Shown: positions 46,001 to 54,369, counted from the first letter of the stretch. The stretch: DNA of 64,000 nucleotides from Tridacna crocea (GCA_943736015.1 OX031058.1:20609001-20673000); one strand, 5' to 3'. Program-made: numbers and translations. Notes: generated by a model from the letters alone, not told the origin.

Positions 46001-47805
46001 TTATTAAAATATTGACCGATAAAAGTATCCGTCAAGTCAATGTCAGATTTTGAGTTTTTCAAAATGGCCTTTTTAGCCATAGCTCGGGTAACTGCACAAG
46101 AAGGATACAAGTCAGGAATTTCCTGCTCGATAGGGTCATCTGTTTGACCTATATTTGGTGTGTCAGTTACAAGTGGATTAACCACAACCTTATCTCCAGC
46201 TAAGTCATTGCCTAGCAGTAAATGGACACCTTTAAATGGTAAGGAAGGTTTAATACCAATAACCACAGGCCCAGTAACCAAATCTGATGACAAATTAACA
46301 TGATGGAGAGGGATATTAACAGTTCCACACTCTACACCCTGAATAAGGACACTAGTACCGGAAGAAGTCTTCTCAGAAAAAGGCAGTATATCTGCTAAAA
46401 TAAGAGATTGAGAAGCTCCTGTGTCTCTTAAAATTTTAATAGGGGTAAGTGGGCAATTATCACCTGAAAGTGAAACAAAACCATTCAACATAAATGGTTC
46501 AAAAATCTCCATAGTAGAATCAGACTTGGGTTTTGTGACTATGTCAATTGTATTGGTTTTAATAGAAGACTGTGGCCTTGGCCTAAGAGTGGTGAGCCCT
46601 GTTGGTTTGGCTTCATCACTTTCTAACTTCCTTTTTAACTTCAAACATTCAGAAACAAGGTGACCAGGTTTCTTACAATAGTTACAAGTGGGTCGAGATA
46701 AGGGATATTGACTTTTGGTTTCACTAGTAGAATTGGGTTTGGGTGTATTGGATTGACTGGGCATGCCAGATGAATTACCAGACGTAAATTTATTTTGGGG
46801 ATGTGAGGAAGTAGGTTTTGCTTTAGCAATAAAAGAAACTTTATGTGTAAGATAGTAATTATCAGTCAGACGAGCTGCTTCTTCTAAAGTTTCAACTTGT
46901 TTTTCGTCTAAGAATGTCTTAACATCAAATTGATTACAACGTTTGAATTCTTCAACTAACATAAGTTGTCTTAGTTTATCATAATTTTGGTCTATTTTCT
47001 TAGAACAGCACCATCTATCAAATAACTGTTCTTTGTTTCTAGCAAATTCAACATGAGTCTGGTTAGAATCTTTTTTACAATTTCTAAATTTTTGTCTATA
47101 TGCTTCTGGGACCAGCTCATAACCTTTGAGAATAAGTTCTTTAACAGTCTCATAATGATGACATTGTTCAACACCTAGTTGTGTATAAATTTCACGAGCT
47201 TTGCCTATCAAAACACTTTGCAGAAGCAAAATCCAGTGCTCTCTTGGCCAATTTAAGTTTTCTGCAACTTTTTCAAAGTGTAGGAAGTATTTATCAACTT
47301 CTTTTTCTTGAAATGGAGGAACAAGCCTAATATGTTTTGTAACATCGAAATTGTATTCAATCTTTTGCTTGGGCTGATTTGCTCTTTCTTGCATTTCTAT
47401 TTCCCTCATTCTTAATTGAAATTCTCTCTCCTTCTCTCTCTCTTCCCTTTCCCTTTCTTCTCTCTCCCTTTCTCTTTCTCTTTCCTTCTCTCTCTCTACT
47501 CTTTCTTCTCTCTGTCTTTCCCTTTCTCTTTCTATTTCTAACTGTCTGATCTGAAGTTTTAATTCAAGTTCTTTCGAACTTGAAACTGACTGAACGTCAA
47601 CTATCAGGGAAAGAGCATTTTCATTGAAAATCTCCTCATCAACAAAATATTGTACCAAAATGTTCTTAATTTCATGTTTACGCATTGAAGATTTTATTTC
47701 AGACAATTTATAGTGCTTCGCAAGATTAAGCAAATCAGTCTTTTTACCCAAATTCAATAACTCCACAGACGGTTCAGCCGTAAATTTATCTAAGTCAAAA
47801 GACAT
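43093..47805 (-). CDS. gag-pol: Gag-Pol polyprotein, integrase before reverse transcriptase
   Basis: 1570 residues in one frame without frameshift or stop. Residues 78-142: Glu/Arg-rich, predicted coiled coil. ~150-325: Gag capsid; 236-320 resembles the SCAN domain. CCHC zinc knuckle C374-C377-H382-C387. Protease D461-T-G-A. Integrase zinc finger H715/H722/C752/C755; catalytic triad D786, D845, E881 (35 residues between the last two); GPY motif at 1020-1022. RT ~1150-1360 with KFDLLKGFW (D1244) and YIDD (1304-1307). RNase H D1453, E1493 or E1495, D1522, D1565, ending PDALSRV. Every key residue looks intact. Sequence is Ty3/Gypsy-like, but domain order is that of Ty1/copia, the hallmark of Gmr1-like elements. 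The start ATG at 47805 is ~130 bp after the primer site. Gag is probably released by proteolysis since there is no frameshift signal. Confidence 0.95.
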   Translation of the reverse strand: MSFDLDKFTAEPSVELLNLGKKTDLLNLAKHYKLSEIKSSMRKHEIKNILVQYFVDEEIFNENALSLIVDVQSVSSSKELELKLQIRQLEIERERERQREERVEREKEREREREREEREREEREKEREFQLRMREIEMQERANQPKQKIEYNFDVTKHIRLVPPFQEKEVDKYFLHFEKVAENLNWPREHWILLLQSVLIGKAREIYTQLGVEQCHHYETVKELILKGYELVPEAYRQKFRNCKKDSNQTHVEFARNKEQLFDRWCCSKKIDQNYDKLRQLMLVEEFKRCNQFDVKTFLDEKQVETLEEAARLTDNYYLTHKVSFIAKAKPTSSHPQNKFTSGNSSGMPSQSNTPKPNSTSETKSQYPLSRPTCNYCKKPGHLVSECLKLKRKLESDEAKPTGLTTLRPRPQSSIKTNTIDIVTKPKSDSTMEIFEPFMLNGFVSLSGDNCPLTPIKILRDTGASQSLILADILPFSEKTSSGTSVLIQGVECGTVNIPLHHVNLSSDLVTGPVVIGIKPSLPFKGVHLLLGNDLAGDKVVVNPLVTDTPNIGQTDDPIEQEIPDLYPSCAVTRAMAKKAILKNSKSDIDLTDTFIGQYFNNEIKKSLDPSLSDTQTDSSMSCHSPPRSIDQGHDTLSKSQLIQEQQTDPEISKLIFRALPEDEISQVPMCYYIKNGILMRKWRPFDVPADDEWAVYHQIVVPKSYRHEILSIAHESPMSGHLGINKTYHKIITHFYWPGLKSDVSKYCKTCHTCQMVGKPNQTIPKAQLQPIPAFDEPFSRILIDCVGPLPRTKSGNEYLLTIMCTSTRFPEAIPLRNIKTKSIVKALIKFFTFVGLPKSVQSDQGSNFMSGIFQQVMHELGIKQYRSSAYHPESQGALERFHQTLKNMIRSYCFDTEKDWDEGIHLLLFAARESVQESLGFSPFELVFGHSVRGPLKLLKEKFLSIDETPLNLLQYVSDFRNRLSKACEVARSNLKTSQGKMKARYDSHVIDRKFKPGDKVLALLPIPGRPLQARYFGPYTIDKKTSDLNYIINTPGRRKNKQMCHINMLKEYFDRDSSISKPITVVNTVPQESNVSDLEVNSDFIDKSDPGPSKLENSDILRNLDNKLSHLEPSQQEELKQLIHEYEHLFPDIPTRTDKIYHDVIVEDSKPIKQHPYRMNPLKQKYLQDEVKYLLENDFIEPSQSNYSSPCILVPKSNGTYRMCTDYRKVNSVTKTDSFPIPRIDDCIDKVGNSKYVTKFDLLKGFWQVPLTDRAKEVSAFATPNGLYQYKVMPFGMKNSPATFQRLINNVICGLDGCDAYIDDVIIYSDSWSDHLQRIRKFFDRLSKAKLTVNLAKTEFCHATVTFLGHLVGQGQVKPLEAKVNAISEFLVPKCKRQLMRFLGMAGYYRKFCKNLSGIAEPLTNLLKKSAKFKWNDKCQDAFDRLKAILKSAPVLLAPDFDKCFKLAVDASDVGIGAVLLQEDNNGIDHPVCYFSKKFNKHQKNYSTIEKECLALILAIQQFEVYLTSSTSPIVVFSDHNPLSFLHKLKNKNQRLLRWSLLLQEFNLDIRHIKGKDNIIPDALSRV

Positions 47806-47934
47806 GTTTGTTTGTTGCTGGATTCAAGTACAAAATTGTATTATAATTACTGATTAGTAAACGAATGCGTTAGTCTTATTTTCCAATCGATGGTTAATCC
47901 CAAAAGGAAAACGAATGCGTTAGTCTAGTTTCCA

Positions 47935-47952
47935 ATCCCGGACGAGCCCCCA
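47935..47952 (-). promoter_or_regulatory. Primer binding site, tRNA-Pro type
   Basis: Five bases (GAAAT) after the 5' LTR, the minus strand reads TGGGGGCTCGTCCGGGAT. This is the sequence complementary to the 3' end of tRNA-Pro, well known as the primer site of some gammaretroviruses. Confidence 0.85.
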
Positions 47953-47957
47953 ATTTC

Positions 47958-48518
47958 TGTTACGAGTCAGGCGTAACTAGAAAGAAGAAGCCAGCAACAA
48001 ACGATAACAATTAACAGAATTTATTAACAAAAATATCAAATAAACAGTGACAATATTACAATAGTACAAAACAATACCTTAGACGTTAAATTCAGAAGAC
48101 AAACTATTCCAGTCTTAATTCCAATCTGATCCTGATCCAAACTGAATGTAATCCAAGCACACAAAGTAATCCTCACTTTAGTCTAGTCTGATCCAAATCC
48201 AAACTGAATGTAATCCAGGCACTAATTATGACACAAACACAAGATAATCCCCACTGTAGTCTGGCAATCATGTATTAACTAGTGAACACTGAGATGTAAA
48301 AAGCTTTTCCTTTTATAATAACAGGGAAACTTCCAGAAAATTCATGTTAAAATCAGTTGCATAATTTCTAGTAATCAGATTGTATAAAGGCCTGGAAACT
48401 TCCAGCACAATATTCCACAAGAGAGAATCCAGTTCTAAAAATAGTAACAGGGGAAAACCATTCAAAAAATAGATACACACATGAACAAAGCTAGGAATAA
48501 CTGGGTATGTACATAACA
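47958..48518 (-). repeat. 5' LTR of the Gmr1-like element
   Basis: Begins TGTTATGTACATACCC and ends ...CTCGTAACA on the minus strand (TGTTA/TAACA ends). TATA box TTATAAAAGG at 48318-48309. AATAAA signal at 48025-48020. Contains an internal direct repeat around AAACTGAATGTAATCCA. Confidence 0.95.
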
Positions 48519-48522
48519 AAAT

Positions 48523-48989
48523 AAGAAATATAGGATATTATTTTGTCTTTAAAATTACGGTGAAAGATCGAAATTTATTTCAGAGTAAACATAATCAGTA
48601 ATAGTTTCACGAGTGGTACATGAGTGTAAATATTACAGATGATGTTTACGAGATGAAATAAATTTCGATCTTTCACAGTAAAAAACAAATATATATTTCA
48701 TGCTTTCAACCTTTTCTTGGGGTAACTTAATCAAAACCAGTACAGTTCTTTTTTTGTTTATTCCACAAATTGTAACCCTTCCACATAGCAACCCATTACA
48801 ATATTACATTAGCCTCCAGAAATGTATGGTAATTTATGTCATCTGTCCATCTGGTTCTGATACATGTGAATTTTATCTAGGTAATTAGTGTGCAGGAAAA
48901 GCTGTTTCCACTTCAAACGAAGAGCGAGAATATAAAAATTGGTATTTTCACTGGTCATGAAATATTGAAAAATATTTCAGCGATATTTC
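48523..48989. other. Intron sequence, unassigned
   Basis: Includes an inverted pair, GGTGAAAGATCGAAATTTAT at 48560 and AAATTTCGATCTTTCAC at 48661, about 100 bp apart, which may be a small hairpin element. Nothing else recognised. Confidence 0.35.
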
Positions 48990-49135
48990 TTAACTCTTTC
49001 CCACACAATCCTGACTTTTAAAGACCCTGGATTAGAGGGGTTTTGAAACAATTGTTGAAAAAGGAGAAAATGCTGGTAACCAGCATTTTCTCCTTTTCCA
49101 ACAATGTTTTCTACCCTGTCACATACAAATTTCAT
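48990..49135 (-). mobile_element. Truncated TTAA MITE
   Basis: TTAACTCTTTCCCACACAATCC and a near-perfect hairpin (GTTGAAAAAGG/CCTTTTCCAAC). The far arm is cut after TACCCTGTCACATAC. Confidence 0.7.
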
Positions 49136-49208
49136 CATTTCTGTACAAATATGTCTTTATCAACTGTTTTATGCCATGCTGCAATGGAAATATTACAGGT
49201 CTACTATC

Positions 49209-49438
49209 TTAACTCTTTACTAAACGACAGAATTTTGGACCAGACAAAATTGAAGACACTTGCAGATGACAAAATTAATGTGATTGAAAAAATGGAAATT
49301 TGTTTTGGGAATGGTAGAAAATATTGTGGGAAAAAGAGAAATCGCTGGTTACCAGCATTTTCTCCTTTTCCCACAATGTTTTCAAAGGCTTTCTTTCTCA
49401 GGGTCATTAAAAGTCAGGATTGTGTGGGGAAGAGCTAA
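49209..49438 (+). mobile_element. TTAA hairpin MITE
   Basis: TTAACTCTTTACTAAACG ... GGGGAAGAGCTAA. Hairpin intact except AAAGAGAAATCGC in the left arm. Confidence 0.8.
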
Positions 49439-49570
49439 ATGAAATTCATTCTTTGGTAAAAAGTAATCAAAGATAGACCAAGCAACTTTTGACCAACTTT
49501 TGAAATTCATTTTTCTTTCGGACTGACTGTACAATAACAGATTACAATCTTCACAATAGTTTCCATCCAT

Positions 49571-49799
49571 TTAACCAATTACCACACCATCCCTACTTTT
49601 GAAGCCCCTGAGAGAGAAGCCTTTTGAAAACACTGTAGGAAAAGGAGAAAATGATGGTAACCAGCATTTTCTTTTTTTCCCCCAGTGATTTTTACCCTTC
49701 CAAGAACAAATTTCAATTTTTCATTCACCTTTATTTTGTCATCTGCAAATGCTTTCAATTTGAATCAGTCTCAAATTTTGTCCTGTGGTAAAGAGTTAA
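49571..49799 (-). mobile_element. TTAA hairpin MITE
   Basis: TTAACCAATTACCACACCATC ... GTGGTAAAGAGTTAA, 229 bp; hairpin right arm decayed (TTTTTTTCCCCCAG). Confidence 0.8.
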
Positions 49800-49865
49800 A
49801 TGGTATGACATAAATCTAAGTGAAATTTAACACCCTCCTTGTTTACCTTTGGCAGCTACTTAACT

Positions 49866-50049
49866 TTCAAAGATGCTCATTTCAGCCGAATGTAGAAATG
49901 TGTTTAAATAAATTTGCAATATTTATAGCCTAAAAGAATGAAAAGGAGTTTCAATTTTGTTATTTGAAATGGAAGAAAATTATGTCGGGTCAAAGTTGTA
50001 AACAATAGGAGAGTGTAAAATGACAGTCATTTAAACGCCTTCATCTAAA
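49866..50049 (+). repeat. Unclassified repeat, copy 2, left part
   Basis: Matches 8765-8960 (ATGAAAAGGAGTTTCA, GGGTCAAAGTTGT, TTCATCTAAAA). The HINE at 50050 interrupts it; it resumes at 51691. Confidence 0.5.
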
Positions 50050-51690
50050 ACAAGAGGGCCAAGACGGCCCTGGATTGCTTACTTGAATTTTTGAGAGGAC
50101 CAAATCCATTTATTTTTTTAGTTATTGAAACTTTGAAAACAAAATCATTATTTTGCCAAGCAATTTTGAAAAAGGGACCTGTAAAAGTCATTTCAAAATC
50201 TGTCACCATCCCTACAATCATCAACACAGCAATGATTTTGATAAATCAGAATTCTGCAAATAAATTTCTTGAAGAAGAGCAAAAGCTGGAAAATCCTCTT
50301 CATGTACCTGTAGTACAAATAGGTCCCCCCCCCACCCCACCACCAGAGCCATGTTTCTTGAAAGATAACAATTTTGTGAACATTTTTTCAACAGGGTCAC
50401 AAAAGGAATATTTCTGTAAAATTATTTCAAAATCTGACCAGAGATTTCAGAGAAGAAGATTAATATTTTAGAATTTCTTCATGTCCATATAGCCTAAATA
50501 GCCAACAGCCATCAGAGCCATGTTTCTTGACGGACCGAAATTTCTCAAACACTCTGCGAAATGTTCACCCAACTCCCAACAAGGAACATTTCTGTGAGAT
50601 TATTTCAAAATCTGACCAGTTCTTCATGGCTGTATAGTGCAAGTAGCCCCTCCATCAGAGCCATGTTTCTTGATGGATGAAAATTTCATGAACAGTTTTT
50701 GAGAAGAGTCACCAAAGGAACATTTATGTGACAGTGAAATCATTTCAAAATCTGACCAGCTGTTCCAGATAATAAATTTTTTTATGTATTTCTTCATTGC
50801 TGTGTAGTGCAGGTAGCCCAGCTATCTGAGCCATGTTTCTTGATGGATCAAAGTTTTGCGAACACTATCTGAAAAGGGTCACACAAGGAACATCTCTATG
50901 AAATTATTTCAAAATCTGACCAGCTGTTTAAGTCAATACCACACAATTCCTACTTTTGACGATCCTGAGAAAGAAGCCTGTAGAAAACATTGTGGAAAAT
51001 GAAAAGGAGAAAATGCTGGTTACCAGCATTTTCTCCTTTTCCCACAATGTTTTCTACCCTTTACAAAACAAATTTCAAATTTTCTGTCACTTTTATTTTG
51101 TCATCTGCATACATTTTCAATTTGGACATGCCTAAAATATTGTTTGGTAATGAGTTAAGAGAAGAAGAATTTTTAAGAATTTCTTCAGTTACGTATAGTG
51201 CATGTAGCCCCAGTCACCAGAGCCATTTTTCTTAATGGATCAAAATTTTGCCAACAATTTTTGAAAAGGGTCACCAGAGGAACATCTCTGTGAAATTATT
51301 TCAAAATCTGACAAGCAGTTTCGGAGAAAAAGAATTTCTAAGAATTTCTTCATATCTGTTTAGTGCAGGTAGCCCCCGGTCACCAGAGCCATGTTTCTCG
51401 ATAGATCAAAATTTGTGCACACCCAAGGGTTTTCTTAGTGAAATTAGTTCATAATCTGACAAGCAGTTTCAGAGAAGATTTTTAAAGAATTTCTTAGAAA
51501 ATTCCATTTGGTTGCCATGGCAACCAGAGTTTTTGACGGGATCAAATTTCAGGAATACTTTTTAAAGAGGACTTCCCAAGCAACATTCAAGCCAAGTTTG
51601 GTCCAAATTGGCTCGGCAGTTCAGGAGGAGGTAAAGTTTAAAGAGCCTAAACGCTCCCCTTGAGCAAATTGTGTCTAGCAAAAAAGAAGG
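50050..51690 (-). mobile_element. HINE-like element, GCTCACC third subfamily, minus strand
   Basis: On the minus strand it starts near 51690 (TGCTCAAGGGGAGCGTTT after a decayed start) and ends GGGCCGTCTTGGCCCTCTTGTT at 50050. Core units of ~165 bp with AACATGGCTCTG, CAGATTTTGAAATAATTTC. A TTAA MITE (50928-51158) lies in one unit. Confidence 0.7.
50928..51158 (-). mobile_element. TTAA hairpin MITE inside a HINE core unit
   Basis: Left junction GCTGTTTAAGTCAATACC, right junction GGTAATGAGTTAAGAGAAG. Removing one TTAA plus the element restores a continuous HINE unit (GACCAGCTGTTTAAGAGAAG), so TTAA is the duplicated target. Hairpin left arm has an insertion (GGAAAATGAAAAGGAG). Confidence 0.85.
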
Positions 51691-52198
51691 CTACACTACT
51701 TGTTTCAACACAGAAAATGGCACTCTTGGCTATTAGTAGGATCATGGGTTTTTTCGCTTCTTCCAGCAATCCAAAATTGCTAAATACTAATGTGTACATA
51801 CAAAATTTACATTTCTAATGTCTTTAAAATCATTCCACAGCACTCTCAATATGAAATTCCAACATCCTTGAGTAAATTACTGTTGGGTTCTTGTGACAGA
51901 GACTGTTGTGGCAGTAGACCTATGTAGTGTTACTCAGCTCCACTTTCTTGTCATTTACATACATGCAAGGTGAAAGCTGTGCATGTCACATGACAGCATA
52001 ATGTGATATCCTCAGTTGAACAAGTGAAAAGGAGCCAAACTCAAAACTGCATTTTCTATCCATTGTAATCTAAGCAAGCTGGCAACTACTGGGTGTAATA
52101 TATGTACATGTACATGTGAAGCTGCAAGAATGACCAAGGTTAGATAAAATAAAGAAGGAATTGGTTATATTTTGCCTAAATTGAGTAAACGGGTATCT
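51691..52198 (+). repeat. Unclassified repeat, copy 2, right part
   Basis: Resumes the match to copy 1 (CTACACTACTTGTTTCAAC, TTACTGTTGGGTTCTTGTG, AGTAAACGGGTATCTT), followed, like copy 1, by a TTAA MITE. Confidence 0.5.
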
Positions 52199-52466
52199 TT
52201 AACCCTTTCCCAAACAATCCCTGGATTTTACAACCTAGAGATAGAAGCCTTTTGAAAGCATTGTAGGAAAAGGAGAAAATGCTGGTAACCAGCATTTTCT
52301 CCTTTTTCCACAATGTTTTCTACAGGCTTCTTTCTCAGGGTCGTCAAAAGTAGGAATTGTGTGGTATTGGCAACAAATTTCAATTTCTGAGTTACTTTTA
52401 CGTTGTCATCTGCAAGTGCTTTCATTTTGGACCGGTCTAAAATTTTGTCATTTGGTAAAGGGTTAA
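52199..52466 (-). mobile_element. TTAA hairpin MITE with an extra arm (chimera)
   Basis: TTAACCCTTTCCCAAACAATCC ... GGTAAAGGGTTAA, 268 bp. After the hairpin comes a plus-type right arm (TTCTTTCTCAGGGTCGTC, GGAATTGTGTGGTATTGG), and then the expected minus-type right arm. The copy thus has arms from two orientations. Confidence 0.75.
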
Positions 52467-52639
52467 AAAGACATGAAATTGTAAGGCCAAAGAATGACAT
52501 CCCTACATGATGCCTTCAATACAACTTACAACTTGCCATTCAGCACTTGTACCAAGAAATTCATCACATTGTTTTCGGGATGCATAAAGTCAATTTTTTG
52601 TAACGAGTACAGCAGAATGATACCTTGACAAGCAGAAAA

Positions 52640-52868
52640 TTCAACCCTTTCCAAACAACAAACTTTTGGACTAGACTAAATTGAAAGCATTTGCAGACGA
52701 AAATTCAACTCTTGCTGAAAAGATGATTTCTGTCTATGATAGATTAGAAAACATTGTGGGAAAAGGAGAAAATGCTGGTTACCAGCATTTTCTCCTTTTC
52801 CCACAATGTTTTCAAAAGGCTTCTATCTCAGGATCGTAAAAACCACGGATTGTTTGGGAAAGGGTTAA
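52640..52868 (+). mobile_element. TTAA hairpin MITE
   Basis: TTCAACCCTTTCCAAACAAC ... TTGGGAAAGGGTTAA. Hairpin perfect by eye. Subfamily with GAAAAGATGATTTCTGTC. Confidence 0.85.
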
Positions 52869-52875
52869 AGATATC

Positions 52876-53250
52876 AAAAAGTTGTGACCCATCTCAGCCT
52901 GCACAGAATGACATGGGTAACCCGGTTGCTACTTTTTGCAGATGCATAAAACCACCTTCTCAATCAGCAAAGAGAGCAAACAGAGCTCCAGATAGTGGGA
53001 ATGAAAATGATTTCCAAATTGGAAATATTGATTATCCTCTGCTAAACCCTAAGATGTGGGTACTCATTAGAATGATCTCATTGAGACCATTCTAATGAGT
53101 ACCTACAACAAAGGGTTTTGAAGAGAAACAACGAGCGTAAAATATCTCACTCTCTCTAATCTGGTGCTCTGGCAATCCATCTCAACCTGCACAGAATTAC
53201 ATGGGTTGCTACTTTTTTTAGATACAAGAATCAACCTTGTCACAAAGCAT
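52876..53250. repeat. Direct repeat pair flanking a palindrome
   Basis: CCCATCTCAGCCTGCACAG ... GGTTGCTACTTTTTG (52888-52940) and CCATCTCAACCTGCACAG ... GGGTTGCTACTTTTT (53176-53216) are diverged direct repeats ~285 bp apart. Between them, 53059-53103 is a 45-bp palindrome. Confidence 0.5.
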
Positions 53251-53270
53251 GGCTCAAATAATATATTTAC

Positions 53271-53442
53271 CTGGAGTTGTTCTCAGCTCAAGTCTGTATA
53301 CCAAAATCACTTTTTTTGATCTCATGGCTTTCAACATCTGGTTCAATTTAACCATACTTGCGCCAGTCACAACCATTTTGGTATAGCTGAAGCGTTCACT
53401 CTTTTGGCTCCAAAATACAACACCCTCTACCTTATTTGCTGT
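53271..53442 (-). CDS. RRM protein, exon 1 of the visible set
   Basis: Minus strand; acceptor TGTAAATTTCAG|ACA, donor CCAG|GTAAAT, 57 codons plus 1 nt. It encodes TANKVEGVVFWSQKSERFSY, a middle rich in Lys/Met, and VILVYRLELRTTPG, where VILVYRLE suits the first strand of the RRM completed by the exon at 42126-42184. Phase (1) agrees with that exon. The N-terminal part of this exon is not recognised. A start codon must lie further right. Confidence 0.55.
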
Positions 53443-53502
53443 CTGAAATTTACATCCCATGAAAACTTACATACATGTAGAAAATTTTTAATCAGACAAA
53501 AG

Positions 53503-53729
53503 TTAACCCTTTACCAAACAACAAAGTTTTAGAATGGTCCATATTGATAGCTTTTACAGATGAAAAATAAACGTAACTCAAAAATTGAAATTTGTTTCTA
53601 ACAGGATAGAAAACATTGTGGATGAAGGAGAAAATGCTGGTTACCAGCATTTTCTCCTTTTCCCACAGTGTTTTCAAAAGGCTTCTATCTCAGGGTCGTA
53701 AAAAGCAGGACTGTTTGGTAAAGGGTTAA
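53503..53729 (+). mobile_element. TTAA hairpin MITE
   Basis: TTAACCCTTTACCAAACAAC ... TTTGGTAAAGGGTTAA. Hairpin with small changes (GTGGATGAAGGAG). Confidence 0.85.
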
Positions 53730-53815
53730 AGGCTTGACTGAACAACTCAACAGATCCAAGATCATATACATGTTGTATGCATGCAGTTTGGTCATTTTCA
53801 TGTGGCATTGTGAGT

Positions 53816-54032
53816 CAAAACTCTTTTTCAAACAAACAAACTTTTAAACCCGTCCAAATTGAAAATATTTTGCAGATAAAAAAAATTTAATTGCAGATGA
53901 AAAATTTAAGATGGCTCAAATTTTGGAATTCAAAGTGTCTAGATGTGGCTATTTTTTCTTTCTTCATAAAGTTTTCAAACTTGTTCCACCTCAGGGTTGT
54001 TATGACCAGGAATTGAGTATAAAAAGGGTTAA
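53816..54032 (+). mobile_element. Decayed TTAA MITE
   Basis: AAACTCTTTTTCAAACAAAC, GTCCAAATTGAAAATATTTT and CACCTCAGGGTTGTTATGACC to AAAAAGGGTTAA. The hairpin is gone. It shares its right TTAA with the next copy. Confidence 0.6.
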
Positions 54033-54190
54033 ACCTTTACTGCACGATGCAGACTTTTAATGACCCTGGAAAAGAAGCCTTTTGAAAACATTGTGGGAAA
54101 AGGAGAAATTGCAGGTAACCATAACTTCCTTTTTTTCTCACAATGTTTTCTATCATGTTACAGCCAAATTGCACTATTTGAGCAAATGAC
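54029..54190 (-). mobile_element. TTAA MITE, truncated by a minisatellite
   Basis: TTAAACCTTTACTGCACG, AAGCCTTTTGAAAACATTG, hairpin partly decayed (GGAGAAATTGCAGGTAACC). It ends at the GACAACTC array. Confidence 0.65.
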
Positions 54191-54318
54191 AGACAACTCA
54201 CCCCAAAGACAACTCGCCCCAAGACAACTCGCCCCACAAACAACTCGTCTCAAATTTAGAAGACAAGTCGCCCCAAATTAAGGGACAATTCGCTCCACAT
54301 AGAAGACAACTCTCCCCA
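54191..54318 (+). repeat. GACAACTCGCCCC minisatellite
   Basis: Seven or so variants of AGACAACTCGCCCCA, spaced 13-24 bp apart (54191-54318), with spacers such as AAATTTAGAA. Far more GC-rich than its surroundings. Units are in frame-independent register, so it is not coding. Confidence 0.7.
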
Positions 54319-54369
54319 AGTTTATAAAAACTCGGACTAGCTCACAGATTTCAAAGACTTTAGTCGAAT

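Larger units (their letters stand above)
42309..48518 (-). mobile_element. Complete Gmr1-like Ty3/Gypsy LTR retrotransposon
   Basis: A 6210-bp element on the minus strand with two 561-bp LTRs. The 4-bp AAAT at 42305-42308 and 48519-48522 is the target duplication. The LTRs differ only at two adjacent bases (AA against GT near 42501/48148), so insertion was recent. Between them lie a tRNA-Pro primer site, one uninterrupted Gag-Pol frame and a polypurine tract. All parts needed for autonomous transposition seem to be present. Order of domains is Gag, zinc knuckle, protease, integrase, reverse transcriptase, RNase H. Goodwin and Poulter described Ty3/Gypsy-type elements with this copia-like order as the Gmr1 group in deuterostomes. 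No envelope ORF. Confidence 0.95.

Noticed and set aside
49043-49438. 131-codon ORF and many 60-110 codon ORFs with 'FLLFPQCF' or 'AFSPFPTMFS' peptides
   Set aside because: All are translations of the TTAA MITE hairpin and arms in various frames.
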